Assembly (NCBI RefSeq): GCF_016918855.1
Contig: NZ_JADKYB010000025.1
Location: forward strand, 85,677 to 149,676
Direction of reading: 5' to 3'
DNA length: 64,000 nt
Source of the DNA: Actinacidiphila acididurans
GTDB lineage: Bacteria; Actinomycetota; Actinomycetes; Streptomycetales; Streptomycetaceae
This document shows positions 8,575 through 17,732 of the stretch, piece by piece (the stretch's first letter is position 1; the number at the start of each line of letters is the position of its first letter). A program made the position numbers and the translations under genes. The notes under the pieces were generated by a model that had not been told where the DNA came from, did not search any database, and saw nothing but the letters and a program-made list of their open reading frames with translations.

Positions 8575-10179
8575 TCAGCCGGTGGCCGCCCCGCGGCCCA
8601 GCTCCCAGAACTGGGTGGTGGAGGAGGCGTTGAGCGCCCACTCGGTGCCGGTGATGTCGGCGCGGGCCGCGATGTACTGCTTGCCCTGCCACAGCGGCAG
8701 GATCGGCACCTCGTTCGCGATGATCTGCTCGGCCTGCTCGAAGTCGCCGACGGCGCTGCTGCGCTGGGTCTTCTGCCGGGTGTCCTTGAGGATCTGGTTG
8801 CGGAGCACCGGGTTGACGTAGGCCAGGTTCATGAAGTCGTCGGGGCCGAAGAAGGGCGCCAGGTAGTTGTCCGGGTCCGGGAAGTCCGGGAACCAGCCCA
8901 TGCCGTAGACCTGGAACTTGTGGGCCACGTAGTCGGCCTTGTACGCCTGCCAGTCGGACACCGGGTTGAGGGTGACCTTGAACAGGCCGCTGCTGTCGAG
9001 CTGGGACTTGAGCTTGGCGAACTCGCCCGCGGTCGCGTCACCGTAGTGGTTGGTGGTGTACGACAGGGTGAGCGGCACCGGCGTGGATATGTTGGCCTTC
9101 TCCAGGGTCTTTCTCGCTCTCGCCACGTCGGGCTGGTCGCCGTAGGTGTCGAAGAACGGGTTGGAGTGGCCGGTGATGCCCTGCGGGACCATCGAGTACA
9201 GCGGCTCGGTGGTGCGCAGGTAGACGTCCCGGGTGATGGCCTGCCGGTCCACGACCATGGCCACCGCCTGCCGGACCGCCTTGTCGGCGACCGTCTTGTC
9301 GGCGGTGTTGAACACCAGGTAGCGGATCTCGGTGCCGGGGGCCTCGGTGAGCTTGATGTTCGGGTCGTTGCCGACGGTGAGCCGGTTGATCTGGTCCGGG
9401 TTCATCGTGCGGTTCATGACGTCGACCGTGCCGTTCTTGAGCGCGGTCTCCATGGCGGTGGCCGTGGTGAAGAACTTCAGCTCGATCTTGCTGTTCTTGA
9501 GCTTGATCGACCCCTTGTACTTGGGGTTCTTGGTGAACACCGCCTCCTTGCCCGGGGCCCACGAGGCCAGCGTGTAGGGCCCGGAGCCGACCACGCTGAA
9601 GCCCCGGTGGATCTCGGTGGCCCCGTAGACCTTCCCGTCCACGATGGCCGCGGCGGGCGTGGACAGCTTGAACGGGAAGGTCGAGTCGGGGTCCTTGAGG
9701 TGGAAGACCACCGTGGACTCGTCGGGTGTCTCCACCTTGTCCACGTTGGTCAGCAGGCTCGCCGGACCGCTGGGGGCGTTGATCCGCAGCATGCGGTCCA
9801 CGGAGAACTTCACGTCCTCGGACGTGATCTTGTCCCCGTTGGAGAAGGTGAGACCGTCCCGCAGGGTGCATCGGTACTGCTCGCCCTGAGTGTCCGTGAA
9901 GTGGCACTCCTTGGCCGCTTCCGGCTCGGGGTCGGTGCCGCTGCGCGGCATGCGCAGCAGCGTCTGGTACGTGTTCTGGAAGATGTTCCAGGAGCCGATG
10001 TCGTACCCGGTCGCCGGGTCCAGCGGCGCGGGGTTGTCCTTGGACATCTGGAACGTATCCGTGGTACCGACCACGATCGGTTTGCCGTCGCCTCCGCTGC
10101 CGGAACCGGATCCGCATCCGGCGAGCAGCGGAGTAGCCAGGCCGATGAGGGCCGGCACGACGAGCAGCTTGCGGTTCAT
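8575..10179 (-). CDS. Oligopeptide-type ABC substrate-binding lipoprotein (copy 1)
   Basis: 534 residues. The signal peptide ends in a lipobox (PLLAGC), so the mature protein should be lipid-anchored outside the membrane. The body is a family-5 solute-binding protein (DppA/OppA/NikA fold): early RDGLTFSNGDKITSEDVKFS, the GSGPYTL turn, then a C-terminal WFPDFPDPDNYLAPFF segment. Its ligand cannot be read from the sequence; peptides are likely. It lies 28 bp after a clearly paralogous gene and shares its tail (WELGRG). No permease or ATPase genes adjoin, so it must use a transporter coded elsewhere. Confidence 0.92.
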   Translation of the reverse strand: MNRKLLVVPALIGLATPLLAGCGSGSGSGGDGKPIVVGTTDTFQMSKDNPAPLDPATGYDIGSWNIFQNTYQTLLRMPRSGTDPEPEAAKECHFTDTQGEQYRCTLRDGLTFSNGDKITSEDVKFSVDRMLRINAPSGPASLLTNVDKVETPDESTVVFHLKDPDSTFPFKLSTPAAAIVDGKVYGATEIHRGFSVVGSGPYTLASWAPGKEAVFTKNPKYKGSIKLKNSKIELKFFTTATAMETALKNGTVDVMNRTMNPDQINRLTVGNDPNIKLTEAPGTEIRYLVFNTADKTVADKAVRQAVAMVVDRQAITRDVYLRTTEPLYSMVPQGITGHSNPFFDTYGDQPDVARARKTLEKANISTPVPLTLSYTTNHYGDATAGEFAKLKSQLDSSGLFKVTLNPVSDWQAYKADYVAHKFQVYGMGWFPDFPDPDNYLAPFFGPDDFMNLAYVNPVLRNQILKDTRQKTQRSSAVGDFEQAEQIIANEVPILPLWQGKQYIAARADITGTEWALNASSTTQFWELGRGAATG

Positions 10180-10207
10180 CCTCGACGATCTCCCTTGTCT
10201 GTGCGGA

Positions 10208-11830
10208 TCAACCCGTCACACCACGACCGAGCTCCCAGAACTGTGTGGTGGTGGTGGAGTTGAGCGCCCATTCGACGCCGGTGATGTCGCTGCGCGCGGC
10301 GATGTACTGCTTGCCCTGCCACAACGGCAGCATCGGCACGTCCTGGGCGATGATCTGCTGCGCCGTCCCGAAGGCGGCGCTGGCGGTGCTGCGCTCCGCC
10401 TGGCGGCGGGTCTGCGGCAGGATCACGTCCTGGATCTGCTTGCTCTGGTACGGCAGATTCAGGAAGTTGTCCTTGTCGAAGAACGGTGCGATGTAGTTGT
10501 CGGGGTCCGGGAAGTCCGGCAGCCAGCTGATGGCGAAGATCTGGTACTGGCGCTGCGAGGCCGCCTTCAGGAAGGCGTTCCACTGCTCGCTCTGCACCGT
10601 GACGTCGAACAGGCCGCTGGCGTCGAGCTGGCGCTTGATCTCCTCGGCCTCCGGCTGGTTCATCGTGCCGCCGTTGTCGCGGCGGAAGTTGATGGTGAGC
10701 GGAACCTTGCCCGTGATCCCGGCGCCGCGCAAGGTCTGTTTGGCGGCGGCCGTGCTCGGGTTGCCGTAGCGGTCGAAGAACGAGTTGGTGTGGCTGAGGA
10801 TGCCCTGCGGCACCACCGAGTAGAGCGGGTCGGCGGTGCGCTGGTAGACGTCGCGGGTGATGGCCTGCCGGTCGATGACCTGGGCGATGGCCTGGCGGAC
10901 CGCCTTGTCGCGCAGCCCCGGCGCGGAGGTGTTGAAGAACAGGTAGCGGGCCTCGCCGCCGGGCGCCTCGGTGAGCTTGATGTTCTGGTCGGTGCTGGAC
11001 AGCAGCTCGCTGATCTGGTTCGGCGCCAGGGTGCGGGACATCACGTCGACGGCACCGGACTTCAGCGCGGCCTCCATCTTCGTGGAGTCGGCGAACATCC
11101 GCAGCTCCACCTTGCTGTTGTTGAGCTTGAGAACGCCCTGGTAGTGCGGGTTCTTCGTGAAGACACCACTCCGGAACGCCTGGGATCCCCCGGTCTCGGG
11201 CGCGGTGACATCGCTCAGAGTGTAAGGGCCGGAACCCACCAGCTTGAAACCGTCGTACGGCTCGGTGGCCGAGTAGACCTGGTGGTCCACGATGGCCGCG
11301 GCCGGGGTGGCGAGCTTGTACGGGAACGTGGCGTCGGGCGCCTTCAGATGGAAAACGACCGTCTGGTCGTCGGGCGCGGACACCGACTTCACACCGGATA
11401 TCAGGGACGCGGGACCGGCCGAAAAATTGATCTTCTGCATCCGGTCGATCGAGAACTTCACGTCCTGCGAGGTGAGTTCGTGCCCGTTGGAGAACTTCAG
11501 GCCGTCCCGCATCGTGCACTGGTAGGTGAGCCCGGTCTGGTCCGCGTAGTGGCATTCCTTCGCCGCGTCGGGCGTCGGGGTGGTGCTGCCACGGGGAAAC
11601 GTCAGAAGCATCTGGAAGGTGTTGTAGAAGACGTTCCAGGTGGCACTGTCGTAGGAAGTGGCCGGGTCGAACGGGGCGGGATTGTCCTTGTTCAGCTCAA
11701 TGCTGTCGGTGGTGCCTACGACGATGGGGTTGCCACCGCCGCCGCTCCCACCCCCGGAGCTGCCACACCCGCTGATCACGGGTGTCAGGACGCCCAGCAG
11801 GGCGGGCAGCACCAGAAGCTTGCGGTTCAT
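10208..11830 (-). CDS. Oligopeptide-type ABC substrate-binding lipoprotein (copy 2)
   Basis: 540 residues from ATG 11830 (MNRKLLVLPALLGV), with the lipobox VISGC. It is a family-5 solute-binding protein closely similar along its whole length to the next gene downstream (same openings MNRKLLV, PIVVGTTD, DNPAPFDPAT and same ends), so the pair arose by tandem duplication. A six-residue insertion region near GSGPYTLSDVTAPETGGSQ distinguishes this copy. It is first in the transcript. The 299 bp upstream of it (11831-12129) hold no gene; a TTGACA-like hexamer lies on the minus strand at 12062-12067 without a good -10. Confidence 0.92.
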   Translation of the reverse strand: MNRKLLVLPALLGVLTPVISGCGSSGGGSGGGGNPIVVGTTDSIELNKDNPAPFDPATSYDSATWNVFYNTFQMLLTFPRGSTTPTPDAAKECHYADQTGLTYQCTMRDGLKFSNGHELTSQDVKFSIDRMQKINFSAGPASLISGVKSVSAPDDQTVVFHLKAPDATFPYKLATPAAAIVDHQVYSATEPYDGFKLVGSGPYTLSDVTAPETGGSQAFRSGVFTKNPHYQGVLKLNNSKVELRMFADSTKMEAALKSGAVDVMSRTLAPNQISELLSSTDQNIKLTEAPGGEARYLFFNTSAPGLRDKAVRQAIAQVIDRQAITRDVYQRTADPLYSVVPQGILSHTNSFFDRYGNPSTAAAKQTLRGAGITGKVPLTINFRRDNGGTMNQPEAEEIKRQLDASGLFDVTVQSEQWNAFLKAASQRQYQIFAISWLPDFPDPDNYIAPFFDKDNFLNLPYQSKQIQDVILPQTRRQAERSTASAAFGTAQQIIAQDVPMLPLWQGKQYIAARSDITGVEWALNSTTTTQFWELGRGVTG

Positions 11831-12129
11831 CGGTCGTCGTACTCCTTTGTTGCCTTGGCACAAGTGGTGGCCGCGGCACGCCCGGACAGCCCTTCCCGGC
11901 ACGGGAGCGCACCGGGATTCCGGCCGGAGCCGATGACGGGAAGGCTTGTGCGTGCGGGTCGTTGATCCCCCACCGCGCGGTCACCGCAGGTATTCCAGCA
12001 CATCCCGCGGGCACGCTCGGGCCGACGATACCGAGATTGCGTGTGATCAGCAGCAACGGGATGTCAAAGTTCACCGTGAGACAGAAGTTGTTGTCTGCAC
12101 GGACACTCCGGGACACCCGGTGGATACGC

Positions 12130-12843
12130 TCAGTGAATGCGGGTATTCACAGCGCTCGGCAATGACCGCAGAAATGGCACGCCGACCTCTTCGAGGGAGC
12201 GGACCACGGTGCGGCCCGGCGCGGGCTCGATCGGCACCACGGAGGGGACGACGACCACCCGGCAGCCGGCCGCCTCGGCCGCGGCGACGCCGGTGCGGGT
12301 GTCCTCGACGACCACGCAGTCGGCCGGGTCCGCGCCGAGCCGCGCGGCGGCGGTCAGGTAGGGCTCGGGGTCCGGCTTGGTGCGGCCGACCTCGTCGCCG
12401 GCCACGGTGAAGGCGAAGTGCTCCGGCCCCAGCCAGCGCAGCATCGCGTCGATGGTGCGGCGGTGGGAGGCGGAGACCAGCGCGGTGGGCACGCCGTGCG
12501 CGGACAGTTCGGTGAGCAGCCGGCGGGCGCCGGGCATCAGCGGCACTCCGCGGGCGATCAGCGCCTCGAACCGGGCGTTGATCAGCACGGTCAGCTCCGC
12601 CAGGGTCGCGGTGGTCCCGGTGACGGAGATCAGGTGGCCGACGCTGCGGGACATCGGCCCGCCGACCACCACCTCGCGGTGCGCGTCGTCCAGCACGTGC
12701 CCGAGGCCCGCGAAGACCTCGGTCTCCGCCGCCCACCAGAGACCTTCGGTGTCCACCAGGGTCCCGTCCAGGTCCAGGAGCACGGCACGCGGCCCCGGTC
12801 GCTGCTCCGTCCAGGTGTCGGCGACGGCGATGCTGCTGGTCAT
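12130..12843 (-). CDS. HAD-superfamily phosphatase, phosphoglucomutase-like subfamily
   Basis: 237 residues from ATG 12843, with GAGGAG upstream. The motifs are complete: DLDGT with the nucleophile Asp, ALVSASHR for motif II, GRTKPDPEPYL with the Lys of motif III, and VVVEDTRTGVAAAEAAG for motif IV. The helical cap lies between motifs I and II, as in beta-phosphoglucomutase and small sugar-phosphate phosphatases. The substrate is not predictable. It is downstream of metH on the same strand, separated by a strong hairpin, so it is probably transcribed separately. Confidence 0.88.
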   Translation of the reverse strand: MTSSIAVADTWTEQRPGPRAVLLDLDGTLVDTEGLWWAAETEVFAGLGHVLDDAHREVVVGGPMSRSVGHLISVTGTTATLAELTVLINARFEALIARGVPLMPGARRLLTELSAHGVPTALVSASHRRTIDAMLRWLGPEHFAFTVAGDEVGRTKPDPEPYLTAAARLGADPADCVVVEDTRTGVAAAEAAGCRVVVVPSVVPIEPAPGRTVVRSLEEVGVPFLRSLPSAVNTRIH

Positions 12844-12910
12844 ACGCCCCACTCCTCGGCTCGGTCCTGCTCCCGGTCCCGGTGGTCGGCGCGTCCGGCC
12901 CCGGGGGGCA

Positions 12911-12961
12911 CAGAGGCCGGCCGCGACACCCCGCGGGACGCGGGATGGCGGCCGGCCTCTG
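12911..12961 (-). terminator. Hairpin after metH
   Basis: Perfect 14-bp arms (CAGAGGCCGGCCGC and its complement) flank a 23-base loop, 72 bases after the metH stop and before the HAD gene. It lacks a T-run, as is common for Streptomyces terminators. Confidence 0.6.
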
Positions 12962-13032
12962 CCGGACCGTCCATGGTACGTCGGTCCGGTGCGAACCGCT
13001 CAATGGGAAGAAAACAGTCCCTTACGGCCGGA

Positions 13033-16000
13033 TCAACGGGCGTTGAAGTACTTCGCCTCCGGGTGGTGGATCACGATGGCGTCGGTGGACTGCTCCGGGT
13101 GGAGCTGGAACTCCTCGGAGAGCTTGACCCCGATCCGCTCGGGCTCCAGGAGCTGGGCGATCTTGGCCCGGTCCTCCAGGTCGGGGCAGGCGCCGTAGCC
13201 CAGTGAGAAGCGGGCGCCGCGGTACTTGACGGCGAACATGTCCGCCATCGCGTGCGGGTCCTCGCCGGAGAAGCCGAGCTCGGCCCGGACCCGGGCGTGC
13301 CAGTACTCGGCCAGCGCCTCGGCGAGCTGTACCGACAGCCCGTGCAGTTCCAGGTAGTCGCGGTAGGAGTCGGTGGCGAACAGTTCCCCGGTGGCCTCGG
13401 AGATCCGGCCGCCGACGGTCACCACCTGGAAGCCGACCACATCCCTCTGGCCGGAATCGGCCGGCCGGAAGAAGTCGGCCAGACACAGCCGGCGGCCGCG
13501 GCGCTGGCGGGGGAAGGTGAAGCGGGTGCGCTCGGTGCCGTCCTCGTGCAGCACCACCAGGTCGTCGCCCTCGGACACGCACGGGAAGTAGCCGTAGACC
13601 ACGGCGGCCTCCAGCAGCGACTCGGACTGCAGCCGGGTGAGCAGGCCGCGCAGCCGGGGCCGGCCCTCGGTCTCGACCAGTTCCTCGTACGAGGGCGCGT
13701 CCGCGCGGGACTGCTTCAGGCCCCACTGGCCCTTGAAGAGGGCTCCCTCGTCCAGCCAGGAGGCGTAGTCGCCGAGCTGGATGCCCTTGACCACCCGGCT
13801 GCCCCAGAACGGCGGAGTGGGCACCGGGTTGTCCACGGCCACGTCGGAGCGCACCGGGCCGTCGGTGGGCGCCGGCTCCGGCTCGGGCTGTTCGCGGCGC
13901 GGCACCCGGCGGGCCTTGAGCTCGGGCAGGGCGGCGCCGGGCACCCCGCGCTTGACGGCCACCAGGGCGTCCATCAGCCGCAGGCCCTCGAAGGCGTCCC
14001 GGGCGTAGCGGACCTCGCCGGTGTACACCTCGTGCAGGTCCTGCTCGACGTAGGCCCGGGTCAGGGCGGCGCCGCCGAGGATCACCGGATAGCGCGCGGC
14101 CAGGCCCCGCTGGTTCAGCTCCTCCAGGTTCTCCTTCATCACCACGGTGGACTTCACCAGCAGCCCGGACATCCCGATCACATCGGCCCGGTGCTCCTCG
14201 GCGGCGTCCAGGATGGCCGCGACCGGCTGCTTGATGCCGAGGTTGACCACGTTGTAGCCGTTGTTGGACAGGATGATGTCGACCAGGTTCTTGCCGATGT
14301 CGTGCACGTCGCCGCGGACGGTGGCCAGCACGATGGTGCCCTTGCCGCCGCCCTCGTCGCTCTTCTCCATGTGCGGTTCGAGGTGGGCGACGGCGGTCTT
14401 CATCACCTCGGCGGACTGGAGCACGAAGGGGAGCTGCATCTGGCCGGAGCCGAAGAGCTCACCGACCACCTTCATGCCGTCCAGCAGGGTGTCGTTGACG
14501 ATGTCCAGGGCGGGCCGCTCGATCAGCGCCTCGTCCAGGTCGGCGGTCAGGCCGTTCTTCTCCCCGTCGATGATCCGCCGCTTGAGGCGCTCCTCCAGCG
14601 GCAGCGCGGCCAGTTCCTCGGCCTTGCCGGCCTTCATGCTCTTGGTGTCGACGCCCTCGAACAGCTCCATCAGCCGCTGCAGCGGGTCGTAGCCCTCGCG
14701 GCGCCGGTCGTACACCAGGTCCAGGGCGGTCTCGCGGTGCTCCTCCGGGATCCGCGCGATCGGCAGGATCTTCGCGGCGTGCACGATCGCGGAATCCAGC
14801 CCGGCCTTGACGCACTCGTCGAGGAAGACCGAGTTGAGCACGGTACGGGCGGCAGGGTTGAGGCCGAAGGAGATGTTGGACAGGCCGAGGGTGGTCTGCA
14901 CCTGCGGGTGGCGGCGCTTGAGTTCGCGGATGGCCTCGATGGTGGCCACGCCGTCCTTGCGGGACTCCTCCTGGCCGGTGCAGATGGTGAAGGTCAGGCA
15001 GTCGATGAGGATGTCGGACTCGCGGATGCCCCAGTTGCCGGTCAGGTCGGCGATCAGCCGCTCGGCGACGGCCACCTTCTTCTCGGCGGTGCGGGCCTGG
15101 CCCTCCTCGTCGATGGTCAGCGCGATCAGGGCGGCGCCGTGCTCGGCGGCCAGCCGGGTGACCTTGGCGAACCGGGACTCGGGGCCGTCGCCGTCCTCGT
15201 AGTTGACCGAGTTGAGCACCGCGCGGCCGCCGAGCTTCTCCAGGCCGGCCCGCAGCACGTCCACCTCGGTGGAGTCCAGCACGATCGGCAGGGTGGAGGC
15301 GGTGGCGAACCGGCCGGCGATCTCGGCCATGTCGGCGACACCGTCCCGGCCCACGTAGTCCACGCACAGGTCCAGCAGGTGGGCGCCCTCGCGGATCTGC
15401 TCGCGGGCCAGCTCCACGCAGTCCTCCCAGCGGCCCTCCAGCATGGCCTCGCGGAACTTCTTGGAGCCGTTGGCGTTGGTGCGCTCACCGATGGCCAGGT
15501 ACGAGGTGTCCTGGCGGAACGGGACGGTCTGGTACAGCGAGGCCGCGCCCGGCTCGGGGCGCGGGTCGCGCGGGACGACGTCCTGGCCGCCGACGCGTTC
15601 CACGACCTGCCGCAGGTGCTCGGGGGTGGTGCCGCAGCAGCCGCCGACCAGCGCCAGCCCGTACTCGCGAGTGAAGGTCTGGTGGGCGTCGGCGAGTTGT
15701 TCGGGGGTCAGCGGGTAGTGCGCGCCGTCCTTGGTCAGCACCGGCAGGCCCGCGTTCGGCATGCAGGACAGCGCGGTGCGCGCGTGCCGGGCCAGGTAGC
15801 GCAGGTGCTCGCTCATCTCGGCCGGGCCGGTGGCGCAGTTCATGCCGATCATGTCGACGCCGAGCGGCTCCAGGGCGGTGAGCGCGGCGCCGATCTCGGA
15901 GCCGAGCAGCATGGTGCCGGTGGTCTCCACGGTGACCGAGCAGATGACCGGCAGGCTGACGCCGGCAGCGGCCATCGCGCGCTGGGCGCCGATCACCGCG

Positions 16001-16551
16001 GCCCTGGTCTGCAGCAGGTCCTGGGTGGTCTCCACGACCAGGGCGTCGGCGCCGCCCGCGATGAGGCCGGCGGCGTTCGCCTCGTACCCGTCGCGCAGCG
16101 CCCGGTACGTGGTGTGGCCGAGGGTGGGCAGCTTGGTGCCCGGGCCGATGGAGCCGAGCACCCAGCGCGGGCGGCCGTCGGCGGCGAAGCCGTCGGCGAC
16201 CTCGCGGGCCAGGCGGGCGCCGGCCTGCGCCAGCTCGTGGATGCGATCCGCGACGTCGTACTCACCCAATGCGGTGAGGTTGGCGCCGAAGGTGTTGGTC
16301 TCCACGCAGTCCACGCCGACCGCGAGATAGGCCTCGTGGACCGAGCGGACGATGTCCGGGCGGGTCACGTTGAGGATCTCGTTGCACCCCTCGAGCTGCT
16401 GGAAGTCGTCCAGCGTGGGGTTCTGTGCCTGGAGCATGGTGCCCATGGCGCCGTCGGCGACGACGACCCGGGAGGCCAGTGCCTCCCGGAGTGCGGCGGC
16501 CCGCGCGGAACTGGCGGCGGCGGTGGAGGCGGAAGGGGACGGCAAGGCCAT
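13033..16551 (-). CDS. metH: Cobalamin-dependent methionine synthase MetH
   Basis: 1172 residues from ATG 16551 (MALPSPS), with GGGAGC upstream. Domains in order: homocysteine-binding barrel with Zn ligands (MNCATGP, GGCCGTTPEH), pterin-binding barrel (ERTNANGSKKF), B12 cap and Rossmann domain with the lower ligand motif DVHDIGKN, and the C-terminal reactivation domain. It transfers methyl from methyltetrahydrofolate to homocysteine in the cytoplasm. The length is that of full actinobacterial MetH. I looked for a B12 riboswitch in the 245 bp between metH and gylR and saw no B12-box. Upstream lies divergent gylR. Confidence 0.97.
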   Translation of the reverse strand: MALPSPSASTAAASSARAAALREALASRVVVADGAMGTMLQAQNPTLDDFQQLEGCNEILNVTRPDIVRSVHEAYLAVGVDCVETNTFGANLTALGEYDVADRIHELAQAGARLAREVADGFAADGRPRWVLGSIGPGTKLPTLGHTTYRALRDGYEANAAGLIAGGADALVVETTQDLLQTRAAVIGAQRAMAAAGVSLPVICSVTVETTGTMLLGSEIGAALTALEPLGVDMIGMNCATGPAEMSEHLRYLARHARTALSCMPNAGLPVLTKDGAHYPLTPEQLADAHQTFTREYGLALVGGCCGTTPEHLRQVVERVGGQDVVPRDPRPEPGAASLYQTVPFRQDTSYLAIGERTNANGSKKFREAMLEGRWEDCVELAREQIREGAHLLDLCVDYVGRDGVADMAEIAGRFATASTLPIVLDSTEVDVLRAGLEKLGGRAVLNSVNYEDGDGPESRFAKVTRLAAEHGAALIALTIDEEGQARTAEKKVAVAERLIADLTGNWGIRESDILIDCLTFTICTGQEESRKDGVATIEAIRELKRRHPQVQTTLGLSNISFGLNPAARTVLNSVFLDECVKAGLDSAIVHAAKILPIARIPEEHRETALDLVYDRRREGYDPLQRLMELFEGVDTKSMKAGKAEELAALPLEERLKRRIIDGEKNGLTADLDEALIERPALDIVNDTLLDGMKVVGELFGSGQMQLPFVLQSAEVMKTAVAHLEPHMEKSDEGGGKGTIVLATVRGDVHDIGKNLVDIILSNNGYNVVNLGIKQPVAAILDAAEEHRADVIGMSGLLVKSTVVMKENLEELNQRGLAARYPVILGGAALTRAYVEQDLHEVYTGEVRYARDAFEGLRLMDALVAVKRGVPGAALPELKARRVPRREQPEPEPAPTDGPVRSDVAVDNPVPTPPFWGSRVVKGIQLGDYASWLDEGALFKGQWGLKQSRADAPSYEELVETEGRPRLRGLLTRLQSESLLEAAVVYGYFPCVSEGDDLVVLHEDGTERTRFTFPRQRRGRRLCLADFFRPADSGQRDVVGFQVVTVGGRISEATGELFATDSYRDYLELHGLSVQLAEALAEYWHARVRAELGFSGEDPHAMADMFAVKYRGARFSLGYGACPDLEDRAKIAQLLEPERIGVKLSEEFQLHPEQSTDAIVIHHPEAKYFNAR

Positions 16552-16720
16552 AGGGGTGCTCCCTGGGATGCGACGGCTGTCGGCTATGCGCCGTCCCGTC
16601 CGGAGCCGGGCCCCGGGGCCAGGACACGCACCCACCCAGCGTAGCCGCCGACAGCGCTGGGTCTCGATGGCATTCCGAGGGGCGGACGGGTGGCGCCGGG
16701 CTCGTCTCTGAGATGATGCG

Positions 16721-16737
16721 GGTCGACAATGTCGACC
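16721..16737. promoter_or_regulatory. GylR-type operator upstream of gylR
   Basis: GGTCGACAATGTCGACC is a near-perfect palindrome 60 bp before gylR. The core GGTCGACAATGTCGA recurs upstream of glpF, which supports autoregulation by GylR; it may also affect metH, which starts 170 bp away in the other direction. Confidence 0.8.
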
Positions 16738-16796
16738 GGGGTGCGCCGTTACGGTGACCCTGCCGTCCTTGTGCCGATCATCTTGGAGAGCGTGCG

Positions 16797-17561
16797 ATGC
16801 CAGGTCCCATCCAGTCGCTGGAACGTGCGGCGGCCATCCTCCGGCTGCTGGCCGGCGGCGAGCGCCGGCTGGGCCTGTCCGACGTGGCCTCCTCGCTGGG
16901 CCTGGCCAAGGGCACCACGCACGGCATCCTGCGCACCCTCCAGCAGGAAGGTTTCGTCGAGCAGGACCCGGTCTCCGGCAAGTACCAGCTGGGCGCCGAA
17001 CTGCTCCGGCTGGGCAACAGCTACCTGGACGTCCACGAACTGCGCGCCCGGGCCCTGGTGTGGACCGACGACCTGGCCCGGTCCAGCGGCGAGGCGGCGT
17101 ATCTGGGCGTGCTGCACCAGCAGGGCGTGCTGATCGTGCACCACGTCTTCCGCCCCGACGACAGCCGCCAGGTGCTGGAGGTCGGCGCCATGCAGCCGCT
17201 GCACAGCACCGCGCTGGGCAAGGTGCTGTCCGCCTTCGACCCGGTGGCGCACAGCGAGGTGGCCGAGGGCGAGCTGGCCGCGCTGACCCCGCGCACCGTC
17301 ACCGACCCGGCCGGCTTCGAACAGGTGCTGGAGCTGACCCGGGCCCGCGGGTGGGCCGCGGACCTGGAGGAGACCTGGGACGGCGTGGCCTCGGTGGCGG
17401 CGCCGGTGTACGACCGGCGGCGGATGCCGGTGGGCGCGGTGGGGGTCACCGGCGCGGTGGAGCGGGTGTGCGACGAGAGCGGCATCCGGGCCCGGCTGGT
17501 GGCGGCGGTACGGGACTGCGCGCGGGCGGTGTCCCGGGACCTGGGGGCGGGGCGTTTCTGA
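16797..17561 (+). CDS. gylR: IclR-family glycerol operon regulator GylR
   Basis: 254 residues. An N-terminal winged helix (SLERAAAILRLLAGG, then SDVASSLGLAKGTTHGILRTL) is followed by the IclR effector-binding domain (GAMQPLHSTALGKVLSAF). Streptomyces GylR represses the glycerol operon and its own gene, with release by glycerol or glycerol-3-phosphate. It is directly upstream of glpFKD on the same strand, and identical operator cores lie before both transcription units. It diverges from metH. Confidence 0.95.
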   Translation: MPGPIQSLERAAAILRLLAGGERRLGLSDVASSLGLAKGTTHGILRTLQQEGFVEQDPVSGKYQLGAELLRLGNSYLDVHELRARALVWTDDLARSSGEAAYLGVLHQQGVLIVHHVFRPDDSRQVLEVGAMQPLHSTALGKVLSAFDPVAHSEVAEGELAALTPRTVTDPAGFEQVLELTRARGWAADLEETWDGVASVAAPVYDRRRMPVGAVGVTGAVERVCDESGIRARLVAAVRDCARAVSRDLGAGRF

Positions 17562-17626
17562 GGCGCCTCGCGGTCGCCTTGGCCGAATCGAAACCCGCAT
17601 CTGCGGTCTCCTGCGTCACATCCCTC

Positions 17627-17655
17627 TTGACCCACCTGACCTCGGGTATCAGACT
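17627..17655 (+). promoter_or_regulatory. Candidate promoter of the glpFKD operon
   Basis: TTGACC (17627-17632) and CAGACT (17650-17655) are spaced by 17 bases; the predicted transcription start near 17662 falls just before the GylR operator, a layout suited to repression. Confidence 0.55.
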
Positions 17656-17665
17656 CTCGTCCTGC

Positions 17666-17682
17666 GGTCGACAATGTCGAAC
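17666..17682. promoter_or_regulatory. GylR-type operator upstream of glpF
   Basis: GGTCGACAATGTCGAAC matches the site before gylR at 15 of 17 positions and sits at the likely transcription start of the glycerol operon, 51 bp before the glpF start. Confidence 0.8.
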
Positions 17683-17732
17683 AACGGACGGGAGCCGGTC
17701 GCCGCCACCTGGGCTTAGACAAAGGAGTCAAT

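Noticed and set aside
13252..16644. 1130-codon plus-strand open frame opposite metH
   Set aside because: Antisense shadow of a clear methionine synthase gene; no motifs, and the start has no ribosome site.
16552..16796. Cobalamin or SAM riboswitch upstream of metH
   Set aside because: No B12-box or SAM-riboswitch core was found on the minus strand; only a GylR site and short hairpins are visible.
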